64,000 nucleotides of DNA from NCBI GenBank assembly GCA_013399895.1, contig VXBA01002622.1:124001-188000 (forward strand). Reading direction: 5' to 3'. Shown in pieces: positions 36,759 to 50,214 of this stretch. Made by a program: the position numbers and the translations under genes. The stretch is from Serilophus lunatus. Lineage: Eukaryota; Chordata; Aves; Passeriformes; Eurylaimidae. The first letter of the stretch is position 1; the number at the start of each line of letters is the position of its first letter. The notes under the pieces are model-generated. The model had not been told where the DNA came from. It was given only the letters and a program-made list of their open reading frames with translations, and searched no databases.

Positions 36759-39658
36759 TTCCACGGTCCCCGGGCCGCCCGTCAAGGAGCCCTCTGAAGC
36801 CGCCTTCCTTCACAGCCGGAGGTGCAGAGATCAGCGAGAGGCTCCGGGAATAACAGTGGGCACCCAGTCCGTGTTCCTCACGCCTCAGCTCTGTTTTTCG
36901 ATTTGCCGCTGCTTGCATCCACTCCCGCGTTGGAGTGGATGGCCATCAGTTCCTCGGAGGTGCGGCACAAACATCTCCCGCAGCCAGGCCATGTGGTTAT
37001 GGCTCGTGACTCCCCGGCTCGTTCTTCTCGTACTTAACTCACCCAGTACAGCTGGAAGATGTCACTGCCCTTGGAATGCCACAAATTTCAGTACAAAGAT
37101 AAAAGAAACATTTTCTCCTGTACAGCTGATACGAGTGAATTCATTCCATCACTCGCTCAGTATTCGTCAGGATTTGCTCCCAGCAAAGCAGCTCCCAGCT
37201 AACCTGGCTGTCCCCTCACAGCAGCCGATTCTGCTCCATCAGTAGGAGTACTTGTGCAATCCTACAAACTGATCAACTTTCAAGTACATCAATCTTTCAC
37301 GTATCCCATAACCAGATTTAGAATCCGTTCTGCAAGTCTGGGGAATGCCCTAATTCCCTTTACACAGCTTCTCGGACACGTTGATCCAGAATCTGTTTGA
37401 ATGCTGGGTGACGGAGGGAGGTACAACACTGAACGTTTGGCCCCAGTCTCTATGTGAAATGGCTGTCGGGTTTTCTGTTGCAGTCAGGAGGCACCTCAAA
37501 GAGTGTGTGTGGTTCTCATACTCCTGTGGTTCCACTTGCAACCCTGGATACTTCTGCCAGGTTCAACTGTGGTGTCACACTGCTCTGCCAGGCAAGCAGA
37601 CACACTTATCTCTGTGGCCTCTACTCTTGGGTCAGACTGACCAGTGGTCACTGCCCCAAAAACAGCAGCATGGAGCCAAGTTTTTCTGTGATATTGCACA
37701 TCCACAGTCAACATAACTAGCAAAAATATGGGGCATGTTTTTCTGGCTAAACTTGTACTTTTACCTGACCGGTATTATTTCATCTGAAAATGTGCTGAAG
37801 TTCTCCATCTTTCTGTTTGGGTGAACAAGTAGGAATTAATCTAGTTTTAACCAATAGACTGTACAGTGGTGTGGAAAGTGGTTGTCCAGCTGCAGATCAG
37901 AAGACTGGAGCCTTTACCAACTGCTGCTCTCTAAAAGCCGTGCCCGGAGCTGCTCAGCAGCACGGTGATTGGCCTGCCAGCAACTGCTGCACATCAAATG
38001 CAGGCACAGCTGTTCTTCCCTGCTACCAGCATCACATCAGATTAGAGCTAATTGATCATAACGATTTTCTTACTTTTTATAAAACCAGTGCTAACCATCT
38101 GAAAAAGAATGCCTTGAAGAAGAGTAGAAGGCAAACTACAGGCTGCTATGGAGAGTGAGAGAGCAGATCCCTTTAGGGCATGTTAGGATTGTATAATGCC
38201 CAGCAATAGCACAAAGAATTCTGGCCTTTCCCTACTCAAAAAGCAGAACACATACTTTACAGAAAAATCATCTGCATACAGAAATGATGATTTACCATGA
38301 TGGCAAATGCTTGCCAAGGTGTTCACATTCCCACCTCTCTTCAGAGCAAAGTGCAGTTCAAAAAGGATTTGAGATTCAGAAACTGTCATTCTGTTCTCCA
38401 TGGAATAAAAGGATTTAATTCTATTGACAGGATGTTTTTGTGTTGGAGAATAAAATATGCTTGTTTATGCACACAAAAGAAATCAAGTTCCTTAGAGATA
38501 GTAAGGATATTTATTAAACAAATTACTATGTACTCAGAAGTTGTTAATATCCTGAAAATTTCTCTGTGGAAACCACACAGCCTTGGATTTTAAAAATGAA
38601 ATTAGAAGAGAAAAATGGAATACACATGGAGCAGAGCAACTGCAGCTACTGTCCTTGGAGCAGACTGAGTTATGCACAGCCCCACCATATCACCTCACTT
38701 GATATTCTTATCTATTTGATTACTTTCTGCTATACACACCACTATGCATCCAATGATAGTGCATTTCATATGATCAAGATTAGCTCTTGTGGCAAATACT
38801 TTAAGGATGTCCTTACAGTAGAGAGAATTAGCTATGAACTCACAAAAAAATTGTTGCGTTAATAAAACAGTAGCTGTGAGGATGTCTGGGTGCTAAAACA
38901 ATAAGTTTGTTCAATAACATTAACCAACAGCTACTGAGACAATCTACTATTATATGTGATCAAAACACTGTAGTGCTCCTCTAGCTGACCTCAGTCCCAA
39001 GAGGTAAACTGACAACTTGAATTAGAGAGGACAGGTCATGGTGAAATGCAGCCCCACCAGCCAGAGAGGACAGTTATAATTTTATGATTTATTTAGATTT
39101 TCAAGCTCCTGGTCATAATCTTTTTGTGGTGATTATTTTGGGAATTATGTATATTCTGTTAGGTATGGGATTTTTCTCACTCTCCTTCATTTCTAGTCAC
39201 TGAGTCATAGCAACTATACATCCTTCTGTTTGACAGTTTTTGAATAGGAGACTTGAGAGAAGCTATGGGTTGGTTCATATCTGTCCCGCAGATAAAGTCT
39301 AACACACATAGTACACAATCAATTACATTTCACAGCATAAAATAATTCAATTTTCTCTTTAATCAAACAGCTAATACTTCTGCAAGAAACGAGAAGCAGG
39401 AAGTAAGCCCAAAGACTACCCAAATTACCATCTAGACCCCAGCTACTGCTCCCAAAAGCAGCAGAGTGTAGCACCTAACCACAAGTGAGTGGGAAGAGAG
39501 AGAGGAAAGTTACTGCTCAATAGAGAAGTGTACAGTGAGTTTTGTGCATGAAGAGAGGTTTAGGGCACATTTAAGCTCCTGTACATTTGAACTGTGTGAG
39601 TGTATTTTATATGAAGTAATGTTTGCAAAAAGTATTTCAGTTCTAGTGTAATTTCTTC

Positions 39659-39688
39659 ACTTAGAGGGTAGTTTCAGACCCTCTAAGT
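39659..39688. repeat. Perfect 11-bp inverted repeat with 8-nt loop
   Basis: ACTTAGAGGGT at 39659-39669 is exactly complementary to ACCCTCTAAGT at 39678-39688, with eight unpaired bases between. The stem does not extend outward. It could fold as a hairpin, but no surrounding gene or precursor structure suggests a function. Confidence 0.85.
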
Positions 39689-40038
39689 CTGTGGGTGGGT
39701 TGTTTTTTTCTTCATCTTTTAAGAACAGAAGAGTTTCAGTGATCTGAAGCAGTCTTTCAGTTCCATTATTCAAATTGGGCTGGATTTCTCAGCTACGTGC
39801 CTGAATGTTTCAGAGTCCTCACTCTCCATCTAGTAAAAGGTGGCTTCTGATAGTACCTCATACTCAGCAAGCAAAGTTTTCAGTTTCTAATTACTGACTT
39901 TGTGTCTTAGTCCTACAGCTTTGAAATATATTGAAGAAACTGACAGTCTGGAAGGAAACCCCCTTGAAAACAGTTATATGTGCCTTTTTTTGCCATCACT
40001 TATTGGAGGTCTGATGTTACATCTCTCAGTTGCCTGAG

Positions 40039-40372
40039 GATGCTGTGGCTGAGAGCCCCATTTGAATTGCTGGCCCAGCCTGGAAAAGTGTGGATATAGA
40101 CTGGGTAGCAGCCTCCTGGGATCCTCTTGGCATGTCTTTTGCAGCTTCAGTATCCCTTGCACTGTGAGCTTTCTGGCTTTCTGAACCCTGGGCCTATGCA
40201 GAATAGCACCTTGATGCTGCCCCTGAGGGTCCTCATGGCCATGGGTGCCCAGGTTGGAAAACTGTTGAGGCAGCAATGGTGGGGGCCTGCTGTGATCATC
40301 CTGGCATGGCTTTAACCAGAACCAGTGTCCTTGGAGCTGTAGGCTCTTTGCCTCTTGGAACCCTAACCCTAA
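40039..40372. repeat. Diverged tandem pair of ~174-bp units
   Basis: Two units align with a constant offset of 174 bp. GATGCTG...CTGAGAG...GGTTGG/AGCCTGG, then AAAACTGT/AAAAGTGT, recur at 40039 and 40213. GCCTCCTGGGATCCTCTTGG at 40111 matches GCCTGCTGTGATCATCCTGG at 40285, and CTGAACCCTGGGCC parallels TTGGAACCCTAACC. The pair is more GC-rich than its flanks. It could be an old satellite-like dimer or a duplicated piece of an unrecognised repeat. Confidence 0.6.
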
Positions 40373-41256
40373 TTCAACTCATGCATATTCCTGCATCATT
40401 CCAGTTGCCATGTGGTGTGTCTATCCAACACCTGCTAAAGTTACCCCTGTCTTTATAACTTCATGTGCCCTAATCATTTATGTATATGTCAACACTATAT
40501 TCCTATAAACTCCTGGGATAACAATGTTATTATCCATTAAAGTATCTCACTCTAAACTTTATTGATTCTTTTGCAATATTTTGATAATGTTGTGGCCATT
40601 TGTCTGGATTTGGTTCCTCAGCTGCTCACCCAGATTTCTTTAACTCTTCTATTGCATTACAGCAGCTTCTCTTTTCCTCAGAGGTTTATCTTATTCATCA
40701 ACATTTCTACATACGTGGCTTTACAGCATTTAAATTATCTCTGCAGGAATTCACTCAATCCAATCCTCAAACATGCTATTTTGCAGCATATCATGATCAT
40801 TTTAAATGCTATGTTTTCATCTCTTGCTATCAGGCTTAATTTCCTGATAGTATCACCACACTCAGCTTCATCAGTTTCAGCAGTAATCAAGCAATCAGTA
40901 ATTAAAGTATATACTAAGACTATTAGCACATATCTCATTATTTTCCTCTACTCTTTCATGGGTTGATTAAATTCCAAATAATAATTACAAATTCTACATT
41001 GTTTCTAGGTGAAAAAAATAACAGATGTATATGTCTTATCTGGCTGTACTTGCCAATATTTCCCTTTCTTTTTGATAACGTCATAGAAAATCCCATTTAT
41101 TTTTCAGAGCTCTTTGATCATGACTCTGTGTCCTGGTGTATACAATACCCCTTCACTTCGAAAATCACTGATTCAGTTGCAGGATTTAAAAAATTAATTA
41201 AGATCTCTGAAGAAATATAGCGTGGACAGTTGGTTTGATCCATTACTTCCCTCTGC

Positions 41257-41272
41257 TTTTTTTTTTTTTTTT
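41257..41272 (+). repeat. Poly(T) tract
   Basis: This is a T run of about 16 bases in the intergenic region, with no recognised element attached. Confidence 0.85.
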
Positions 41273-44200
41273 CCAAGTCCCACTGTCATGAAGCTGGATG
41301 CATATCATCCACTGGATTAAAATACAGGTCTCTGATGCAGGCAGATCTGCATTTTGTCAAAGCAGGACCCTACATGGTCACAAGAGTATTGCCAGTGCAT
41401 GTCAGAATCACAAACACCAGTTAAACCATTCAAGAGCAATGCAGTCAACTACGAGAAAAGTGGGTTTAGCACTCATGGAACAGGTATCACCACATGGCAA
41501 TGCTGCCCATGACCTTCCAAGTATGCTTTTTCTAAATGTGCAGAGTGACATATTTTTTAAGAAAAGAACTGGTTATCACTCCTTTACACAGAAATTACTA
41601 CAAGCTGCAGAAGCCACAAACTAAATTTGGGGCAGAAATTTTTGAAAGAGGAAGTGTGTGGGGGACCACACTCTTGGAGGAATGTGTGCAATATAAATAG
41701 GCTTTGTAAGAAAACACTCATATCACGCATTCTTGATTTCTCCCCAGCAGAAAAACAAACACTTTTTCCCACTTTGCAAAGGTTCAGCCATAATCTTTGT
41801 AGCCAAATTTCTCCAGCATAGACTTGCTAGCATAAGGCACAGTATGGGAACCATAGTTCTCATTTCACTCAGTGCCTCTGGAGAGAAAGCTTAAGTGGCC
41901 TCTTTAATTTGGCATAACACATAATGACACATCGTACTTCAGTTCTGATCAAAGGGCTCCTGTTCATAATTTGCACTTCAAAGCAGTTTTAAATGAGATC
42001 CTACACTCATTTAAGAGCATAAACAAGTGACTCAAACTCTAGCTTTTGCTACCATCTAAGATCTTTTTTAATGAATATCAGTTACATTGATAATTAGTAT
42101 TTCTATTCATAGATTTTTATTCAGGTGTTATTTTGAATGACTACGTTTGAATGGCACAGATAATGAGATGTGACACACAACTCCTAGAAAGCTAGATTAA
42201 ATGTTAAGGAACTTTGCTCTTAAGTCACCCCTCTTTACCTCTCTCAATAGTAGTCAGCAGTGTGGAGCTATCAGATAGAAACTGGCTTGGGGAGTGCACC
42301 CACCTTTGCCACTCTGGTAGGTGACTATTTGACTAGCTTATTATTTCATCTATTTAAAGCTCCATTTAGTGATTTTCCATTAGGATTATCTTCTGAAAAG
42401 AAACTCCACAAAAGGTTTAGCGTAGTCCTCGAAACACACATCTCAAATTGTCTGAATATGTATCATTGCTTTTATTTGCATTTCAAACAAAGCAGATGAA
42501 AGTACAACTGCCCAAAAAGGCAGCAGGTGCCTAGAAAAAAAATTGGTTCCTGGGGTAACCAAGTCCAGCTGCTTTGTCTAGCAAAGCAGCACAGCTGCCT
42601 TCTCTCAGTCCAGAGGAGGTGAGGAGAGGGGGGAAAAAATGGAAAATACCCACCATTTCAAGAACTCCTTTCCCAGGGTCTCATAAACCTGACTAGAATC
42701 CAGATCAGAATTTTAAACAGATCCTTTAGGAGCAGCAATCAGCTTCCTAGGCAACCAGGGTGGCCACACTGCTGGCTGCTAACAGGGAGATAGGAGGAAT
42801 AGGAGGGAGTGTGAAAAAAAAATAAAAAATTATATATATACATATACAATTGCCCTTATATGCTTACAGGAAGTTTCCTAGCTCATAAATATTCTTGCTT
42901 CAAGCTGTGATTTTAGTTAAATTCAGACTTGACTTGCCAAAGTGGTAGGCAGTAAAGTTATTCAGAGTGACATCTTTTAGCCCTTCTGTTGCTGGGCAAG
43001 TTGGGACCAGATGGTTAGATGCCAGAAAAACTGGGTTTAGACTATCTGAATGCTTCCTGGTGTCTGAGGAATGCCCAGAAACCTTTCTGGGGAAGATTTC
43101 TGACTCTTCTGGTGTATGAAACTAAGACTTATCCATAAAGTTAGGTGAATTTTAAGCACATTATATTCTTTCCCTACTGTATTTAGATCTCAAGGAAACT
43201 GCTACCGTAAAAGCATAATTAGAGGAACCTGCCGAGAAAAATAGGCCTTGGCACCGATATCATCACTGTCAGCTTCCTTATTACTCCATTCTCTGATATG
43301 CGAGGTAAAAACTGGCTCATGAGGGATCCCAGCCAGACATGAAAAGCGGTGACTGTTCTTCCTCAGTCACTGTCCTTCCATTCAAATCAATACCAAGGGC
43401 ACACACATGCCTCACACTGCTGTTCAAAATGTGAAGACAGGAAAAGTCTTGGATTACCTTATGGAGTGTTGACATACAAATATTATACTGTACTCTTTGT
43501 CACAAGAGAGGCAAAGAACTCATATGGAACAGGACATTTTATTTTCCCTAGCCTATAGTCAGTAGCATTGGTTTGCATTGAAGCCAGTAGGTATAGCTCC
43601 ATTTGGCATACAGACCTGATGTTCCATCAGGAAAGGATGTGTACATGAGCATGGATAACAAGGGTGGGTGTAGCAGAAACAACATTTGAACAAAAATGCT
43701 GTCTTCACTACTCAAAATATGAATAACACCGTATAATTTAAGTATCTGAATATCTCAGCATCCTATTTCTGTCCACAAATCCATTGGCTGAGAATGCAAG
43801 ACATATAGTCTGGAGCTTCGTCCTAGTTTAAGTAAAGATAAATAGCACTGCAAGACCCACCCTCCTAAAATTTTAATTCCTGCTTATAATTAGCACTGAC
43901 TGACATATTGTGAACCAGCAGAAGAGTTCTTACACACACATGCACCTGTTGCTGTATTAATGAACTTCCAGTATAAACAAATAGGCAGGAATAACACCGT
44001 ATTAAGCAGATATAAAGCCAGCAGATGTAAAGACAAACACTTCAATGTGATTTATTTCTAACTGTATTTAATATTTATGTCAGGAATATACTTCAATTTT
44101 AGTGCCCAATTCTTTTGCATTAACATACAGAAGGCACTACCCTAGTGTGTAGGAGTAAATAGGAAAGTGTGTAGAATGTAGGGAGTGAATGAGTTGTGGA

Positions 44201-47200
44201 GTATTTTCTCAGTACACCAGGGGAAAAGCAGTCAGTGTGGCTAAGCCAGGTTTCTCTGTTTTATGCCCACATAGGGTGAGGATTTCAAGAATTAATATCC
44301 TCGTTTGTCAAACGAACAAATCCAGTAACCTTTAGAGTAGCTCCAGCCCTAGGAGAACTTGCTTTCAGATAAGGAAGTCAAAAAGCCATAGTTTAATACT
44401 TGATTCAGCCTGAATGAGCCCAATGTGAATACCAGTGATAGGCAGCCAACAGACAGTATTCCAAGAATATATAGAAAATTGCAATGTAGCACTGCTTGAT
44501 TCCTTTCAGGTCATTTAAGATTCTCCTGTTCTTTGCCTAGTACATTCTGGGGAGAAAAAAGTCATCATTCTACTCTACACCTATGGACCCTTTAGGCAGT
44601 TAATTCCTAATTCTTCTCTTGCCTTTAGATGCTCCCTTTAGATGGGGGCACCTAGTGAGGCTGGTCAGGACCACTAAAACCCGTTAGCACCCTTAGGACA
44701 ATAACACATATTTCCTCTCCACATGAACAACATTTCTTCCTTATAGCCATGCACAGTGACACCTTCCTCAGTGAACTGTGTTGTGATTAATCAGTTCTTT
44801 TAATATTCTGCAAATAACATCACTGGCTTTCAATAATCAGCTCCTACAAGGTTTTCACTATCAGTTCAGATATGTGTGGAATGTGGCAAACACAAATGAG
44901 AGAGGCAAAGGGCTAGGATCCTAAGCTCCAGTGTGATAGTAAGTCAAGAGAAAAACACCTTCCCACAGCTGAAGGCCCAGCACATGTGGTGGGGTGGCAA
45001 CAAGATCTACATCAGTGGGTCTGATTATTGCTGGAAAAACTGTAACTTCTGGAGTGTTCTGTAAAATTTTAGATGCTAAAACCCTACTTGGAGATGCTCC
45101 TTTATTACATGTGTTATGAGGGGGAATGCAAATTTTATATTTATAGTATGCTAAAGACAACATAATTTTTTTAGGTTAAATGAACAAATAACAGGCCAAA
45201 TGATGGCCCTAGAGGTCACGTCTATCTAGCCTGAATGCAGACTGTCAGCATTCAGTGTTAATGAAGAGTCCCTGCCAGAATAAATCATTTGTCATTGTCA
45301 CTCTGGGACTCAAGGGTTTTTTTCTTTTCAGAAAATCTGCAATTTCTTTGTCTTGTTAGTTTCTGCACACAGCTAACTAGCATGTTTCAAGGGCAGGACA
45401 ACATCAAGAAAAGATGGGAGTGTATTGAGTCAGGAATGTGAGAGAGACAAATATGTTGTGCACTGTGTGATGATAAAAAAAAGACCATTTGATTATAGTA
45501 CTGCAGAGAACAGCTAAATAACACAAATCATATGGATGAGCATCAGATTGCCCATAATGAAAAGACTTAACCAAGCAAAGGCCCAAATGCTTATTAGCTC
45601 ACGTACATGTCTGAAAACAAACATATTCCTATGCATGGAGCTGTCAGTGAGAAATTATTAATCCCACAATCCCAAATGAAGAGTGACCCAGCTGCAGCAG
45701 TTTTAGAAGCTTCATTTTCAGATACAGGACAGACAGGGAGAATTTTATTACTGCTACTCAGAGAAAGCTGCAAGCTCCCTTAAATATGAATTTGGGATCC
45801 CACCTGAGGGATCACATGTCCTATATAGGGCTCAAGACCTGAGGGATACACCATATTTTATGTGTAGCATGGTAAGGAATACATGCCATGGACCTCACCA
45901 ACCAGGCAGACAGGCAGAGCATCAATACTCTGTCTTAGTCACTTATTCTAAGGTCTACAGACAACTCCCAATTTGGAACTTCCTCTCCATGTCTGTACTG
46001 TGGGAGAACTGGGGATGGGATCTGTATTCCAGCACTAAACATCTGTACACATTGTGAGCTGTAGCCCAAGTGTGGAGAAAATAGAGCATCTTGCCTCTCT
46101 CTCACTGACTGTCATTAAAGTGAGCGCTGGCTGCTTTGGCAGCTGCAGGCAACTGAGAGGCTGTTTTCCTGACAACCTTCAAGTGAAGAGAGTTTTCCAT
46201 TTTGAGACTCTCATTACCCTTCCCCACTTGCAGGAGTTTGATTTTCCTTTCCAGATACTTGAAAATAATATTGGCCACGAAAATTGCCTCTTTTTTTTTT
46301 TTCCCCTCAAAAAATTGATGACCTAAAATTGAATTTGAAATTGAAACAACATTGACCTGTTTGGTTTTTTTTCTGCATGCAATGGCATTCTTAATAGATG
46401 CCAAGAGCTTTTAAAATAGTCTATATTGGTTATGCTTATTTTGCAGGCTGATTTCAGACACACAAAAAGGACTCTGCCATTCCCCAGTGACCTCATTGGG
46501 GTTATTGCAGGTTTATATCACCATGACTAAGAGGAGGAGAATTAGCCCTTTTAAAAAGCCAGATAGCAACACATGCCTCTTGCCCACAGAAAACTGCAAG
46601 TTCTGAATGAAGAAAGCATTATTACATTTAATATGTATTTGAGTTCCACTGAGCTACTGTTAATATTAGGTACATGTTTAAAAACTATTTTTAAAAATTC
46701 CTTTAATTTCCTTTAGGAATTAAAAAATTCCTTTTTTTAAAACTGGCTCAGATACGAAGCAAGCTGCCTCTTACATTCTGCTCTCAGCTATGCTGGTGTC
46801 AGATTTACTTCATCTCCCTGCATGAGAGGTGAAATCAAACCAAGTGGGAATTATGAAGATGAGCTGGTTTTCTCAAAGGAACAATCAAAATCTGACACAG
46901 CAACTATCCCAGGAAACTCAGGTAGATCCTGTGAAGGTTCTGTGTCCTTTAGGGGAACCATAACTGAGAAAAAGGGCAGCTAAAACCAGACCTACACTGG
47001 GTGTGCTATGAAACCTTTCTTTTTCTGGCTGCCTGTACTTAAAAAAGTAAAACCACTGTATAAATCTCAGTCAGGTTAATGGGTTAAACCATCTCTTAGT
47101 AAAGTAAGATTGTACTGTTTGTATGTGTTTGTTTACCTGCTATCTTGCACACCAGGAGTAAATGCTGGTTTCTTAGCAGAATATGCAAAAACCTGTTTCT

Positions 47201-48249
47201 CTAAGGGCACTGTCTAATGTTTAGAGGGCTCCTATTTACAGTGCATTAAAAGTATGTTTTCTTTTGGATTTTTCTGCTTTAGCAGATTAGAAACCCTCGA
47301 CAGAGGTGAAAATATTTAACTGTAGACTTTTAGTAAACCTTCTGATGTGATTTAACCTATCTCAGATGAAAGCAGGGCACCTTCAAGGTCTTACACTGAA
47401 TAATTTGTTAATTAAATGTAGCTGCCTTCAACATCTTAACTTTCTCACTGAAAAGAGTAAGTAGGCAGTACAATTGCTAGAAGATATTGTATCCCAAAAA
47501 GTCTAGCTCTAGCAGTCTTGGGCACATTGTTTTCCCTCTCTAATAGACATAATTACTTATTCTTGTGGCAAATATGCAGTTCATTGTCTAGTCAGTACAG
47601 ACTTCAATACAATTTATGTTCTTGTGATATTTGTTCTCATAATTCAGTCTTTTAAGATCTAACTAATCTCAGCACTTGTCACAACAGGCAATAGTGTGTT
47701 ACAGCCTGTTTTGTCCTCAGCCAGTGGAGAGGTGGGGTATTAAACCACATACAGATGAGAAAGATAATTTAACACCCTGCTTAAACAAATAAGCTTATTA
47801 AAAGAGACAGCGATTTTGTGTGGCTTTCCTACCGCTGACAAATAAAAAATGACAGTTTCCCTCTCTGGTTTTAAAGCTAAATACTTCAGTTCTGAACAAA
47901 GGAGGTGGGTAAACAAGTGTCTTTGAGGGCATGAGGAAAACATTGCTATTCTTTGCAATGAATGCCCTAAAGCGTGAAAGCAGAATACTCTGCTTTGTAT
48001 CCGTGACACTGCTGTCTCCCTAATGCACAAAGGGATGGCACATGGGCTCACACAGGTTTGACTGCAGCAAAGTAACAGGCATCCCAACGGTGTTCCCATG
48101 GAGCTTTCATTACAAATGGAAACTCCTGGTGTGTTTAATCTCATCCCCTAAAGGTTTTGCTGTGTGCCAGTTGGCGGCAGCGCATAAAGATTAGAACAGC
48201 AGTCTGGCTAACTGGGTTAAAAGTGGCACAGCTGAGTGAAAACCAGCTC

Positions 48250-48345
48250 ACACACACACATCCCACCCCCTAAAAAACCAAACAACAACAAAACTAACAA
48301 AACACCAATCAAACAAATGAACAAAAGCAAAAACACAACAAACTG
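48250..48345 (+). repeat. (CA)n and A/C-rich low-complexity tract
   Basis: A short CACACACACA run leads into about 80 bases of almost G-free A/C sequence built from CAAA/CAACAA motifs. It is simple low-complexity DNA. Confidence 0.85.
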
Positions 48346-49907
48346 AAAAGGAAGAAGGATCAGACTTCCATCTACCAAATACAGAAAATGTGAGTTATGA
48401 TGCCTCTGACTTTCCTCAGCAAATCACTGTCATTACAGAACAAACTCCTGCTGGAGTTGCAGCCCGTTTGTCACATATGATTATACACAGCTCTCACCCT
48501 CAAAGCCAACAGAACATAGGCACAAAAGCGTTCATTAGTGGGCTCCCTTGTAAAATACAGTTGCAAATTCAGACTCAAATGAGCTGAAACTGTAGTGGTA
48601 AATTAAGGAATTTCTTGCCTGAACAGAAAGAGACATTCACTGTTTGACTGTTCTAAAAATCTGAACATGATCGGGTCAGACAGATCTGCCCACAAGGTTA
48701 CTGTTTTATCTGATAAGATCCCAGGTAATGCCTCTGAAACAGCTGTCCTACAAATTTTCTCTCTAACAAGGCAGAGCAAAAATAGACTATACCTAGTACC
48801 TCAGCCTTGCCTCTAATTATATGATTTCCTTTTCATCTGTTTATCTCTTCTGATCCAGGTTAGAGCTATAGCTGTGACATTATTTTGTTAACCCAGGATC
48901 TTACAGGTTCAGCAAACTCCTCATATCCATGTCATCTTACAGAATTTTATCTTCAGATAATCTGTGAATAGATGAATAGTATAAATATTACTTAACATCA
49001 ACTATGGATTAGTTTGACTGCTTCTTCAAGAGTGTTATAATAAAAGAGTTTAATTCAGCTTTTATTCCTGTACATTTTAAATATCTTTTAACACATTATC
49101 CAATCTGGTGTCATAATACTTTCAACTTGAAGGCTTTTCAAACACAAGTCATGGCAAACATGTTTCAGCTCCATAATTGCTTTCTCTTCTTTGTCAAAAC
49201 TAGTGATAGAACACAAGTCCCACAGCTGACAATATTGATATTAAAATATGCTGTAAAAAATTTTTTTTCAGCCTAGGATTCTGACAAGTGATTATTTCAG
49301 CATCAGGAAGTTATTCTGGCTGGAGAATAACCCTCACAAGCTACATAAGTATCACAATGGACACAATATGCACTGCTTTCAGTTTTGCCTCTTGATTTTA
49401 TCTTTTGGTGTTTCTTCATGAGATAATGGTAAAGAGGATCATTCAGCATTAACAATTACAAAAATATTTTGTTTTCAGTCCACTGCTGTATTTTATTTTG
49501 ATGGTCTTTTCAATTACTTCCAGTTGAATACTGTTAAAATATTTCTGATTGTACACAATTTGCTTGAAAACAAACCTTATTAATACGTGGAATACAAAAA
49601 ATTGTTATTGAAAAACTTCTTTAGTCTTGGGTTCTTCAGTTATAGATAATATTTTCTGTTTCCAACATATTTAAATTGCATAATGTAAATGGTGTTCCCA
49701 GAACTTTGTACTCAAACTAACCTCCCCTGGGAAACTGTTAGTAAAGTAATCAGTACTTTTTGTGGACTGTGTCTCTCTTGCCCACTGGTGATCTTGGTAC
49801 AAGTCTGAATATGACACAAATTTCCCTCAGACCTGCTGGATTCTGGCATGCTGAGAGAGAAGTCACCAATAATACCTAGTGATGCAAAGTACCCCCGACA
49901 GCAACCA

Positions 49908-50214
49908 ACTGGTGCTCCTCAGGGATCAGTGCTGGGATCAGGACTGCCGAATGTCTTCATTAATGATTTGGAAGATAGGACAGAGTGCACTTTTACCAGG
50001 TTTGCAGACAACACATAATTAGGAGGAGCTGTGAACACGCTGGATGGCAGGACAGCCTGCCAGAGGGACCTGAACAACCTAGAGAGGAGTACAACAAAAG
50101 CAAATGCAAATTCCTGCATATGATCTCATTACACCTACTTGGAGCAGGGAGTTGGCCTAGGTGACCTCTGGAGGTCCCATCCAACCCAAATTATCCTATG
50201 ACACTATGATTTCT
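49908..50214 (+). mobile_element. CR1 LINE fragment: reverse transcriptase piece fused to 3' end
   Basis: The left part matches the CR1 reverse transcriptase region: GGATCAGTGCTGGGATCAG, then AATGATTTGGAAGA, and the catalytic block TTTGCAGACAAC at 50001-50012. That block translates FADN rather than FADD and is followed at once by a stop codon. Near 50115-50130 it jumps to the CR1 3' end (TAGGTGACCTCTGGAGGTCC, CATCCAACCCAAATTATCC, ending CTATGACACTATGATT). The ORF2 segment that should lie between is missing, so this is an inactive, internally deleted copy. Confidence 0.85.

Larger units (their letters stand above)
36010..36850 (-). promoter_or_regulatory. PXYLP1: CpG island, likely PXYLP1 promoter and first exon
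   Basis: Base composition changes abruptly from AT-rich to very GC- and CpG-rich over about 840 bp. GC-box-like CCCGCCCC/CCGCCCC motifs and long C/G runs occur throughout. It is the only CpG island in the window, and it lies upstream of the first PXYLP1 coding exon, on the side expected for a minus-strand promoter. It contains a 212-base gap and a (GGGAC)n array. The start site and the first exon's donor were not resolved; the best weak donor I noticed on the minus strand is GGA|GTAACT at 36012/36011. A divergent plus-strand transcript is also possible. Confidence 0.75.

Noticed and set aside
37030..37050. Strong GTGAGT donor-like site on the minus strand at 37042
   Set aside because: It lies upstream of the CpG island relative to PXYLP1, with no exon evidence before it. 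A single six-base match is not enough.
35943..37245. Five long open frames on both strands, up to 416 codons, across the CpG island
   Set aside because: They are built from the unresolved N run plus the (GGGAC)n array, which lacks stops in every frame and gives GTGRD or RPVPS repeats. No splice or start context supports them.
40365..40378. Telomere-like AACCCTAACCCTAA
   Set aside because: Only about two units, part of the diverged 174-bp repeat, and not an interstitial telomeric array.
45780..46100. A possible second LTR-like segment
   Set aside because: It has a TATA-like CTATATAG, but I found no paired TG...CA ends, target duplication or ordered promoter and polyadenylation signals.
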